The position numbers were made by a program, and so were the translations under genes. Positions 15,643 to 23,603 of a stretch of 46,091 nt of DNA are shown here, one piece after another. The stretch's first letter is position 1. Each line of letters starts with the position of its first letter. Under the pieces are notes generated by a model that saw only the letters and a list, made by a program, of their open reading frames with translations, was not told the origin of the DNA and did not search any database. The DNA is from Candidatus Cloacimonadota bacterium (GTDB taxonomy: Bacteria > Cloacimonadota > Cloacimonadia > Cloacimonadales > Cloacimonadaceae), in assembly GCA_012522935.1 (NCBI GenBank), contig JAAYJN010000056.1, positions 1 to 46,091 of the forward strand, given 5' to 3'.

Positions 15643-18158
15643 AGCAAGCCATAGACGTACAGCAGTTTATAGACAACCTGTTTTCAGACCCTCGTTGGGC
15701 TCGGCATATCGTTGCCAGCCGGATGGAGCCGCAAAGAGAAGCCCAGTATGCTCCTTGGCCCAAGGCGTTGCACCAGGACATCATCGAAGCCCTCAAAATG
15801 TTGGAATACCATCAGCCTTACACTCATCAAGCGGAAGCGATAGAGGCGGCTTTGGAGGGTAGAGACCTGGTAATCAGTACTGGTGTTGCCAGCGGGAAAA
15901 GCCTCTGCTATCAGGCGCCCATCCTGCAAAGTCAATTGGTGAGCAGCACCTCCCGCGCCTTGCTATTATATCCCACCAAAGCCTTGGCACAAGATCAGGT
16001 GCAAAAGATGCAAAAGCTGCTCTTGGGCATCGCCTCCAAAAAACCCAAGCTCAATTGCGCCATCTATGACGGGGATACCCCCACCGAGACCAGGCGTCAA
16101 ATCCGCAATTCCGCGCGCATCATCCTCAGCAATCCGGATATGCTGCATGCCGCCATCCTGCCCAATCATTCCCTGTGGAGCTCTTTCTTTGCCGGCTTGC
16201 GCTATGTGGTGATAGATGAAATCCATATCTATCGCGGTGTGTTTGGTTCCCACTTTTCCAATCTCATTCGCAGGCTCAAACGCATCTGCAGGGTTTATGG
16301 CTCCAATCCACAATTTATCTGCACCTCTGCCACGCTTGCCAACGCCTTTCAGCACGCCAGCAATATCTTGGAGCGTCCCGTGAAAGCCATTGGCAAAGAC
16401 GGTTCACCCCACGGAGAACACCTGTTTTGCATCTATAATCCGCCGATGATCAATAAAGAGCTGGGCATCAGGCGCTCCAGCATGGTGGATAGCAGTGCCT
16501 TGGCAAAGCGCTGGCTGCGCACCCGGGGACAAGCCATCCTCTTCAGTATCTCCCGCCGTAGCGTGGAAATGCTGCTCTTGACCCTGCAGGGCAAAACAGG
16601 CAACAAAGAACGTGTGCGTAGCTATCGCAGCGGTTATCTGCCAGAAGAGCGCAGACGCATAGAGAGAGAACTGCGGGATGGGGAGATTGGAATAGTCATC
16701 AGCACCAATGCCCTGGAATTGGGCATAGATATCGGTGGTTTGGATGCCGTATTCCTGCATGGCTATCCCGGCACCATCTCTGCCACACGGCAACAGGCAG
16801 GGCGCGCCGGCAGATTGGGCGGAACCTCCCTGTGTGTGATGGTGGCATCCTCAAATGCCTTGGATCAATATATCTGCCAGCATCCAGAGTTTATCTTTGA
16901 ACAAAATCCAGAGCAAGCCCTCATCGATCCCAACCATCCGGAAATCTTGCGCGCTCATTTGCGCTGTGCCATCCAAGAGCTTACCCTCCTGGAAGATGAA
17001 GGATTTGGCAATCTGGGGTCCGAACACATCCATCCCCATCTGCTATTAATGGAAGAGGAACAGCAGATTCGCAAGGTTGCCAAACGCTGGATTGGCTTGC
17101 CCGATGCATATCCCGCAGGAGAAGTCTCACTGCGCAATATCGGAAGTCAATTATCTATCTATCATCAAAATACATGTGTTGGATACATAGATATCTCCAG
17201 CTCCTTGTGGATGACCCACCCCGGTGCCATCTATCTGGAACAAGGGGAGATGTGGGAGGTTACCCGGCTGGATTTGGAAGCCAAAAAGGTGGAGCTGAAA
17301 CCCAGCAGGGCACACTACCTCACCCAGGCATTACGCAACAGCAGTATCGAGCTTTTACAGCTGATTAGGAGGCAAAACTACCCGGGTGGAACCAAGGGCT
17401 TGGGCAATGTAAAGGTAACCACCCTCATCACCGGCTACAAAAAGATAAAACTCATCAGCCAGGAGATTTTGGGCTATGAAAAGTTGGATTTGCCGCCCTC
17501 CGTTTTGGACACCCAAGCCTGGTGGTTCTCACTCAAGCCCTCCTTGGTGGAACGTATACGCAGCCAGGGTCTCTGGCGTAATGATCCCCTGGATTATGGC
17601 AAGGATTGGCAGCGCATCACACAGGAGATCAGAGCCCGGGATGGCTATCGTTGTGCCCATTGCGGAGTACGTGAAAATGGCGAGAAGTTCCACGTTCATC
17701 ACATCACACCCCTCAGGCTTTACACCTCTTTGGAAGCGGCGAATACACCGGAAAACCTCACCACCCTCTGCCCCCGTTGTCACAGATTGGCAGAGGAAAC
17801 CGTCCGCATCCAAAGCGGTCTCTCAGGCTTGGCATACCTGGTGGTCAATCTGGCACCGTTTTATGTGATGTGTGACCGCAAGGATATAGATGTGATCTGG
17901 GAAGAACGCTCAGCGCTGGAGGCAGGAAGTCCCACCATCGCCATTTACGATGCCGTCCCCGGCGGAATAGGTCTGGCACGCATTTTGTATGAATTGCAAG
18001 ACCGCATCCTGCACGAAGCCCACAGCTTGGTGAAAGCCTGCCCTTGCGAAGAAGGCTGCCCCGCCTGCGTGGGACCCGTGGCAGAAAATGGCATCGGTGC
18101 CAAACAGCACACCATCGCCATCTTGGAAGCTTTGCTGGAGGAAGATCCCCCGGCATGA
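15639..18158 (+). CDS. DEAD/DEAH helicase with DUF1998, MrfA/YprA-like, carrying an HNH insertion, 839 aa
   Basis: Superfamily 2 helicase. Motif Q/Walker A TGVASGKS is at about 81-88, YPTKALAQDQ (Ia) at 111, VIDEIH (DEAH-like box) at ~190, TSATL (III), and the C-terminal helicase motif QQAGRAGRLGG at ~386. The four-cysteine cluster CPCEEGCPACVG near the end (about 801-812) is the DUF1998 zinc site of MrfA/YprA, a Bacillus mitomycin-repair helicase. Between helicase core and DUF1998 lies an HNH-type module (about 660-720): RDGYRCAHCG, VHHITPL and LCPRCH, with both zinc CxxC pairs and the His-His of an active HNH. The GTG at 15639 overlaps the preceding stop by 4 nt; I accept it because the N-terminal ~60 residues match the family. 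DNA repair or nuclease function is inferred. Confidence 0.88.
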   Translation: MKQAIDVQQFIDNLFSDPRWARHIVASRMEPQREAQYAPWPKALHQDIIEALKMLEYHQPYTHQAEAIEAALEGRDLVISTGVASGKSLCYQAPILQSQLVSSTSRALLLYPTKALAQDQVQKMQKLLLGIASKKPKLNCAIYDGDTPTETRRQIRNSARIILSNPDMLHAAILPNHSLWSSFFAGLRYVVIDEIHIYRGVFGSHFSNLIRRLKRICRVYGSNPQFICTSATLANAFQHASNILERPVKAIGKDGSPHGEHLFCIYNPPMINKELGIRRSSMVDSSALAKRWLRTRGQAILFSISRRSVEMLLLTLQGKTGNKERVRSYRSGYLPEERRRIERELRDGEIGIVISTNALELGIDIGGLDAVFLHGYPGTISATRQQAGRAGRLGGTSLCVMVASSNALDQYICQHPEFIFEQNPEQALIDPNHPEILRAHLRCAIQELTLLEDEGFGNLGSEHIHPHLLLMEEEQQIRKVAKRWIGLPDAYPAGEVSLRNIGSQLSIYHQNTCVGYIDISSSLWMTHPGAIYLEQGEMWEVTRLDLEAKKVELKPSRAHYLTQALRNSSIELLQLIRRQNYPGGTKGLGNVKVTTLITGYKKIKLISQEILGYEKLDLPPSVLDTQAWWFSLKPSLVERIRSQGLWRNDPLDYGKDWQRITQEIRARDGYRCAHCGVRENGEKFHVHHITPLRLYTSLEAANTPENLTTLCPRCHRLAEETVRIQSGLSGLAYLVVNLAPFYVMCDRKDIDVIWEERSALEAGSPTIAIYDAVPGGIGLARILYELQDRILHEAHSLVKACPCEEGCPACVGPVAENGIGAKQHTIAILEALLEEDPPA

Positions 18159-18250
18159 AGCTATGGATAGGGCTGGAAACATCAGTTTTTTACACATTAG
18201 GCATAACAATTGCAATATATAAAAGATATATATTAATCAGGAAGTCATAA

Positions 18251-21200
18251 ATGAAAGCTAAGACACTAATCATCATAAGCTTGCTGCTTTTGGCTGCTGG
18301 GCTTTTATCCGCATTGGAATTAAACTTGAAAACACCGTCTCAATACGAGATTACACAGCGTGGAAACGTGATCTTGGAGCCGGGTGCCCCCGCTTTGCCA
18401 TATTATGGAGTGCGCGTGTTGATCCCCTTTGGTCACAGCGTCCAGAGCGTGATGGCAACACTTTCCAACCCCCAGCCTATGAGCAGAAATATAGACATAC
18501 CCATGGCGAGACAGCAACAGCCGATCTCCATGCCCGCCCCGGATACCACCATGCCCAACCCCCTTATTTGGGAAAAGAGCGAATTTTGGCCAGCCCAGGA
18601 TTATGTGTATCTGGGCACCCAGTTTCAACGTGGCTATCAGGTGGCAATCATCAATATTTACCCCTATAAATACAACCCCCAAACGCGGGAATTGCAGGTT
18701 TTTGAAGACATTAATCTGCAGATCGAACACAGCCATAACGATGAATTGAGCCGCTACCAAGCCAATATGCTGCGCAAGGATGCCGCCGCCATCACCGAGC
18801 TGTGTGAATACATCATCAATCCCGATGTGGTGGACAGCTATTTGCACAGCTCCCGTGGGCGAGATTACCAGCCCCAGAGTCATCTCACCAGGGATAACGA
18901 CCCTCACAAGATGATCATCGTCACCCATGAAGACGCCATGGATTGGTTTGCTGATTATGCCCAATGGCGCACGTCTCAGGGTGTCAGCACAGCCGTCTTC
19001 AGCATGCAGGATATCTATGCCACATATAATGGCGAAGATAATGCCGCCAAGCTGAGAGCCTTTATCCAAGACGTCTATCTCAGCTGGGCAGATTCCTCCG
19101 ATCCCTTGCAATACGTGATTTTGGGCGGAGATGATGAATTGGTGCCGGAGCGCGGTGCCTATGGCAAGGTGTGGCAAACCATCGATAACCGCATGCCCAC
19201 CGATATCTATTTCAGCAACCTGGATGGGAATTGGAACGCCAATGGCAACAACATCTATGGCGAACCTTCAGACAATGTGGACATGCTGCCGGAAGTTCAT
19301 ATCGGCCGCTTCCCCGCAGAAACTCAGGCGGAATTTGATAATATCTTCCGCAAAACCCGCCACTATGTGGAAAACCAAACCTTTAGCAACAATATCTCCG
19401 TCATGTTTGGGGAAAACCTGAACTGGAACCCCGTCACCTGGGGCGGAGATTATAAAGACGATGTGGCGCAATACATTCCCGATGGCTACCAGCTAATCAC
19501 CAGCTACGAACGTGATAATACCTACGATGGCACAATCGTGTGGAACGCCATCAATGACGGCGCCAACGTGATGAACCACATGGGTCACGCAAACGAAACC
19601 TTCCTGATGGGACAGGGTAATAACACCATCAGACGGCTAAATAACACAGAATATGGCTTCCTCTACACCCAGGGCTGCTATCCCGCCGCCTTCGATCAAC
19701 GCACCAGCGGCGATGGCGAATGCATCGGCGAAACGATAGTCTTTGTGGATGGCGGCGTCTTCGCCTTCATCGGCAACACCCGCTACGGATGGTACATGCC
19801 GGGCAGCATCGATGGCGCATCCCAATTCTATGATCGTGAATACTTTATCGGCCTTTTTGAAACGCCCAACCGCGAACTGGGTAAGGCGCTCACCTATTCC
19901 CGCGTGCAAAACCTCAATGCCGCCTTGGAACATGATGTGATGCGCTGGTGTTACTATGAAGTGGTGCTCTTTGGGGATCCCTCCATCCAGGCAAAGCTTC
20001 CTGACGAAAGCCTGCCTTACCTCAGCCTGGAAAATTATGAAATCACAGACGAGGATGGAGATAACGATGGCAGCCTCAACCCCGGCGAAGCCCTCAGGAT
20101 CTATCCCCGCATCCGCAACCACGAGGATTGGGCAAGTGCCTACGACGTGGAAATATCCCTCGCCTCATTGCCTGATGGCATACAGCAGATCAGCCCTTCG
20201 CTTCATATCAGCCATCTGCCGGCAGGTGGCGTGAGCGATGAAGACGCCTATATCTCTTTCCAATTGCCCATCACACTGCCATTTGGCATTTACGAAATAG
20301 AACTCTACGTGGATGCCATACACCCCGTCACCCAGCTTTCCGTGGGTGCACGCAGATTTACCATCCAATTTGAAATCACTCTCATAGACAACCGCTTCCC
20401 TTGGGATTGCCAGGTGGGCACGCGCAGTGCGCCCATTGTGTACGATTTCGATGGCGATGGCTCCCTTGATATCATGTACCTCGACGTGTATGGCGATGAT
20501 TATATCTTGAGTAAAGAGGGTGAACAAACCGGCGGTTTTGAGATGGATGAAGAGCAAAACATCATGCGTAGCTTTGCCATGGGCGATATCAATGGTGACG
20601 GAATCCCTGAACTGGTTTTCACCAGCCGCACCGGCAAGGTATATGCCACCACACTGGATGGCACTCCCGTATTTGAATATGGGATCGGCTCTTCCTTCCT
20701 CTTCACCCCTGTTTTGGCAGATATAGATGGGGATGGCGTCAATGAAATCCTTGCCCACTCCCTGGATAAAAAGCTTTACGCCCTCAAGGGAGACGGCAGC
20801 CTGGTGGATGGCTTCCCCGTCACCTTTGGCGCTTCTCTACCCAGCGAACTGGCTGCCGCTGATATCGACGGCGATGGCTGTATGGAAATCATTTTGGGCA
20901 CCCAAAGCGGAGAATTGCACGTGATCAAGGGCGATGGACAAAATCTCACTGGCTTCCCCGTCAACCTCCAACGCTCCATCACAGGCGCACCCCTTGTGTT
21001 GGAAAACAACCGCATCGCCGTGGGTGCCGGACCCTATATGGTGTTGGTGGATACCAATGGCGAAATCCTCTTTGAGACAGAGACCGGCACCGCCACCCAA
21101 ACCGGTGCTGTGCCTGCAGATTTGACCAGAGATGGCAATAGCGAAATGATATTTACCACTCTGGAAGGCAAATTGTTTGCCATCGATCAGGAAGGCAACA

Positions 21201-21862
21201 TCCTGCCTGGCTTCCCCGTGATTACAGGTGCCATCTTCAACACACCCCCCTTGATAGCGGATTTGGATGGCGATATTTACCTTGAGATTCTTTTGCAGAG
21301 CTATATGAACAGCGTTTATGCCTACAATCACGATGGCAGTATGGTGGGCGGATTCCCCTTCTGTTCTGATTTCAACGGCAATACCCCCTCCACCTTGGTG
21401 GATTTGGATGATGACGGCATCCTGCGCCTGGTCTCCGGCTATTCCACCGGTATCCTGGTGGTCAATCTCAGACGCCCCGTCACTGCCAAAATGCCCTGGG
21501 TCACTTACCGCGGTGGCCTCCTCAGGCAAGGCAGCTACAGCTCCACGGGATACGTGTCTTCCCCAGATGAAACCATCATCCCGGTACAAGATGCCCTCAG
21601 GCAAAACTATCCCAATCCCTTCAACCCTAACACCACCATCAGCTTCTCCCTTTCCCAAGCGGGATCTGCCAAGCTTGCCATCTACAACCTCAAGGGTCAA
21701 TTGGTAAGAACTCTGGTGGATGGCAGATTGGACAGCGGAAATCACTCCGCCGTATGGGATGGACGCGATAGCCAGGGCAGCTCCGTCTCCAGCGGAATGT
21801 ATCTGTATAGATTGATAACAGCCCAAGGCACCCATACCCAAAAAATGATGCTGCTAAAATAG
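18251..21862 (+). CDS. Gingipain-like C25 cysteine protease with FG-GAP repeats and sorting-like tail, 1203 aa
   Basis: Signal peptide (about 1-23, TLIIISLLLLAAGLLSA) and a gingipain-type propeptide region (about 24-190, PALPYYGVRVLIPFGHSV), then the C25 catalytic domain (about 215-580). The catalytic dyad is visible as His in MNHMGHANETF (~443) and Cys in LYTQGCYPAAFD (~475), with GGDDELVPERG and FIGNTRYGWY around them. A beta-sandwich linker follows, then DG-rich repeats (DFDGDGSLDI, DINGDGIPEL, DIDGDGVNEI, DIDGDGCMEI, DLDGDIYLEI, DLDDDGILRL) forming a propeller. The end carries YPNPFNPNTTISFSLSQAGS ... MYLYRLITAQGTHTQKMMLLK. Predicted extracellular protease for protein fermentation. Gingipains use type IX secretion; whether this organism does is not shown here. 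Confidence 0.93.
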   Translation: MKAKTLIIISLLLLAAGLLSALELNLKTPSQYEITQRGNVILEPGAPALPYYGVRVLIPFGHSVQSVMATLSNPQPMSRNIDIPMARQQQPISMPAPDTTMPNPLIWEKSEFWPAQDYVYLGTQFQRGYQVAIINIYPYKYNPQTRELQVFEDINLQIEHSHNDELSRYQANMLRKDAAAITELCEYIINPDVVDSYLHSSRGRDYQPQSHLTRDNDPHKMIIVTHEDAMDWFADYAQWRTSQGVSTAVFSMQDIYATYNGEDNAAKLRAFIQDVYLSWADSSDPLQYVILGGDDELVPERGAYGKVWQTIDNRMPTDIYFSNLDGNWNANGNNIYGEPSDNVDMLPEVHIGRFPAETQAEFDNIFRKTRHYVENQTFSNNISVMFGENLNWNPVTWGGDYKDDVAQYIPDGYQLITSYERDNTYDGTIVWNAINDGANVMNHMGHANETFLMGQGNNTIRRLNNTEYGFLYTQGCYPAAFDQRTSGDGECIGETIVFVDGGVFAFIGNTRYGWYMPGSIDGASQFYDREYFIGLFETPNRELGKALTYSRVQNLNAALEHDVMRWCYYEVVLFGDPSIQAKLPDESLPYLSLENYEITDEDGDNDGSLNPGEALRIYPRIRNHEDWASAYDVEISLASLPDGIQQISPSLHISHLPAGGVSDEDAYISFQLPITLPFGIYEIELYVDAIHPVTQLSVGARRFTIQFEITLIDNRFPWDCQVGTRSAPIVYDFDGDGSLDIMYLDVYGDDYILSKEGEQTGGFEMDEEQNIMRSFAMGDINGDGIPELVFTSRTGKVYATTLDGTPVFEYGIGSSFLFTPVLADIDGDGVNEILAHSLDKKLYALKGDGSLVDGFPVTFGASLPSELAAADIDGDGCMEIILGTQSGELHVIKGDGQNLTGFPVNLQRSITGAPLVLENNRIAVGAGPYMVLVDTNGEILFETETGTATQTGAVPADLTRDGNSEMIFTTLEGKLFAIDQEGNILPGFPVITGAIFNTPPLIADLDGDIYLEILLQSYMNSVYAYNHDGSMVGGFPFCSDFNGNTPSTLVDLDDDGILRLVSGYSTGILVVNLRRPVTAKMPWVTYRGGLLRQGSYSSTGYVSSPDETIIPVQDALRQNYPNPFNPNTTISFSLSQAGSAKLAIYNLKGQLVRTLVDGRLDSGNHSAVWDGRDSQGSSVSSGMYLYRLITAQGTHTQKMMLLK

Positions 21863-22306
21863 GGGCCAGAGACCAGAGACCAGAGGTCAGAGAATAGGGA
21901 TGCCGACCGCACGCGGTTGGCTTCCTAACCCCCAATACCTAACACCTAAACATGTGCCCTTTTTTTGCCCACAAAATAGGTCCCTCTATAATACATAGGG
22001 AGACGCGATAAATAATTGAGAATGCCTGGCAAAGTAATTGTGATAACCGCCTATACATTATGTAGATACAAAATGGAATCAAATATTGTAATCCCTCAAG
22101 CGGTCGCGGATAGTATTATCCTGGCGCAATCGAACTCCTTTTAACTTGACAGTAGAAGCCACTGTGGATATCCTGCATTCATGTCGATTGGGATTACACA
22201 TTTTAACAGATATATCACTTGAACTAAATACACCCAGAGCCTCAACCGCAGGAACGGTTTCACAATCAAAGATAACACAAAAGCCCGCTTAAACAAGGAG
22301 CACATA
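21863..22306. other. Intergenic region, ~440 bp, repeat-containing
   Basis: No supported gene. 21862-21901 is a copy of the CCAGAG word repeat, directly followed by a GC-rich hairpin (GCCGACCGC/GCGGTTGGC, 21902-21921) and the string cctaacccccaatacctaacacct. The right half is AT-rich and holds a putative promoter (22146-22174). Confidence 0.55.
22146..22174 (+). promoter_or_regulatory. Putative sigma70-type promoter
   Basis: TTGACA (22146-22151), a 17-nt spacer and TATCCT (22169-22174). It lies ~133 nt upstream of the lipoprotein gene at 22307. Confidence 0.45.
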
Positions 22307-23398
22307 ATGAAAACAGGCAAACTCTTGATTTCAGTTTTCTTGTTACTTGCTTTGGTATTGATGACCTTTAGCTGTAACAAAAAGACAACCGAGCCAGAAA
22401 TACAAACCGTTGCCGGTCCAACCTTTAACCCTCCTGCCGGCACATATTTGTCAAGCCAGGAAGTTACCATCAACTGCAGCACCGAGGGTGCCACGATTCA
22501 CTATACTACCGATGGTGAGGAGCCTACAGAGTCTTCAGCCACATATTCAAGCCCCATTACGGTATCCCAAAATATCACTGTCAAAGCTAGGGCATATAAG
22601 AGCGGCTGGACTCCCAGTTCCACAGCCATTGCCGCCTATACGATAAACATCATACCTCCTGCTGGAATGGTTTTCGTTCCTGGCGGGACTTTCCACAACG
22701 GTACTTCCTATGTGACGGTATCCAGTTTCTATATTGGTAAGTATGAGTTAACACAGGCGGAGTATCAGGTGGTGATGGGGCATAATCCGTCATCTTTTGG
22801 TGGAAACCCCGATCATCCAGTGGAGAGCGTATCTTGGTTCGACTCCATTGAATACTGCAATCGGCGCAGTATGATGGAAGGCTTGACGCCCTGTTATAGC
22901 TACGGCATTTATGGCAGTAATCCTGATCATTGGCCCTCCGGTTGGAATGACAACTCTGATAACCATGCCAATGTCTCCTGTGATTGGACCACCAATGGTT
23001 ATCGCTTACCCACAGAGATGGAGTGGATGTTTGCCGCCAAAGGTGGGAACCAATCTCATGGTTATACCTATTCTGGGAGTAATACTATAGGCGATGTGGC
23101 TTGGTATTGGGATAATTCACCAGATGGCACCAAGCCAGTTGGCACCAAATCTCCCAATGAGCTTGGTCTTAATGATATGAGTGGTAACGTATTTGAATGG
23201 GTATGGGATATTTATGAACACTATCCCAGTGGTTCGCAGACAGATCCTCATGGGGCAAGCAGCGGATCATACCGTGTGGTACGCGGCGGTAGCTGGAACT
23301 ACGATGCCGGCGGCTGCATTGTTTCCTATCGGGCCGGCAGCAATGCCGACGGCAGTGGCAACGGTGTCGGCTTCCGCATTCTCAGGGTATTCCCTTGA
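22307..23398 (+). CDS. Lipoprotein with chitobiase-like domain and SUMF1/C-type-lectin-fold domain; candidate DGR target, 363 aa
   Basis: A lipoprotein signal (LLALVLMTFSC, lipidated Cys23) is followed by a CHB_HEX_C-type beta-sandwich (about 40-112: FNPPAGTYLSSQEVTINCS, IHYTTDGEEPT). A SUMF1 domain comes next (about 118-363: MVFVPGGTF, YIGKYELTQAEYQ, YRLPTEMEWMFAAKGG, GLNDMSGNVFEWVWD, VVRGGSWN, VGFRILRV). The last ~25 codons before GFR are almost all NNC or NNT and encode N, Y, D, G, I, S and A, the pattern expected when AAC/AAT codons of a template are randomised at adenines. Lipoprotein display of such a fold is known for Treponema TvpA, a diversity-generating retroelement target. No retroelement reverse transcriptase or template repeat is in this window. 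Only one Cys lies in the C-terminal segment, so true FGE catalysis is unlikely. Confidence 0.88.
   Translation: MKTGKLLISVFLLLALVLMTFSCNKKTTEPEIQTVAGPTFNPPAGTYLSSQEVTINCSTEGATIHYTTDGEEPTESSATYSSPITVSQNITVKARAYKSGWTPSSTAIAAYTINIIPPAGMVFVPGGTFHNGTSYVTVSSFYIGKYELTQAEYQVVMGHNPSSFGGNPDHPVESVSWFDSIEYCNRRSMMEGLTPCYSYGIYGSNPDHWPSGWNDNSDNHANVSCDWTTNGYRLPTEMEWMFAAKGGNQSHGYTYSGSNTIGDVAWYWDNSPDGTKPVGTKSPNELGLNDMSGNVFEWVWDIYEHYPSGSQTDPHGASSGSYRVVRGGSWNYDAGGCIVSYRAGSNADGSGNGVGFRILRVFP
23297..23365 (+). other. Candidate DGR variable region (VR)
   Basis: Codons 331-353 of the SUMF1 lipoprotein. Positions where relatives usually carry Asn are here Tyr, Asp, Gly, Ile, Ala or Ser, yet each codon keeps a third-position C or T. 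The stretch is GC-rich (many GGC/GCC/AGC), unlike the rest of the gene. It is bounded downstream by the invariant VGFR end and, ~65 nt later, by a short hairpin (23430-23443). Confidence 0.55.
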
Positions 23399-23429
23399 TT
23401 TTTGTACCCCCTGGCTTTTCTGGTACCCC

Positions 23430-23448
23430 CTGACTTCAGTCGGTTTTT
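23430..23448 (+). terminator. Short hairpin with T-run downstream of the SUMF1 gene
   Basis: CTGACT (23430-23435) pairs with AGTCGG (23438-23443, one G-T) over a 2-nt loop, followed by five T. It could be a weak terminator, or the kind of hairpin that lies just beyond the 3' end of DGR variable regions. The direct repeat gtaccccctg lies just before it (23404 and 23423). Confidence 0.4.
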
Positions 23449-23535
23449 GAAGATCGAAGGAATAACGTGTGTAACAACTTGGTAACAATGGCTTTACGCA
23501 AGAGCAGATCCACGGGGTTTAACCGATTTATTAGG

Positions 23536-23555
23536 AACCACGAATTGCACGAATT
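23536..23555. repeat. AACCACGAATT-type dispersed repeat
   Basis: aaccacgaattgcacgaatt here and aaccacgaattacgcgaatt at 30496-30515 differ at three positions; a shorter relative, aaccacgaaagacac, is at 30075. All are intergenic. Confidence 0.65.
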
Positions 23556-23603
23556 GAATTTATCTAAGTAACAAAGAGAACAGCGAATACAGCAGGAGTA
23601 TCA

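Noticed and set aside
22090-22145. A tRNA-like GTTCGA-type string on the minus strand
   Set aside because: The flanks cannot form a T-arm or an acceptor stem. No tRNA was found in the window.
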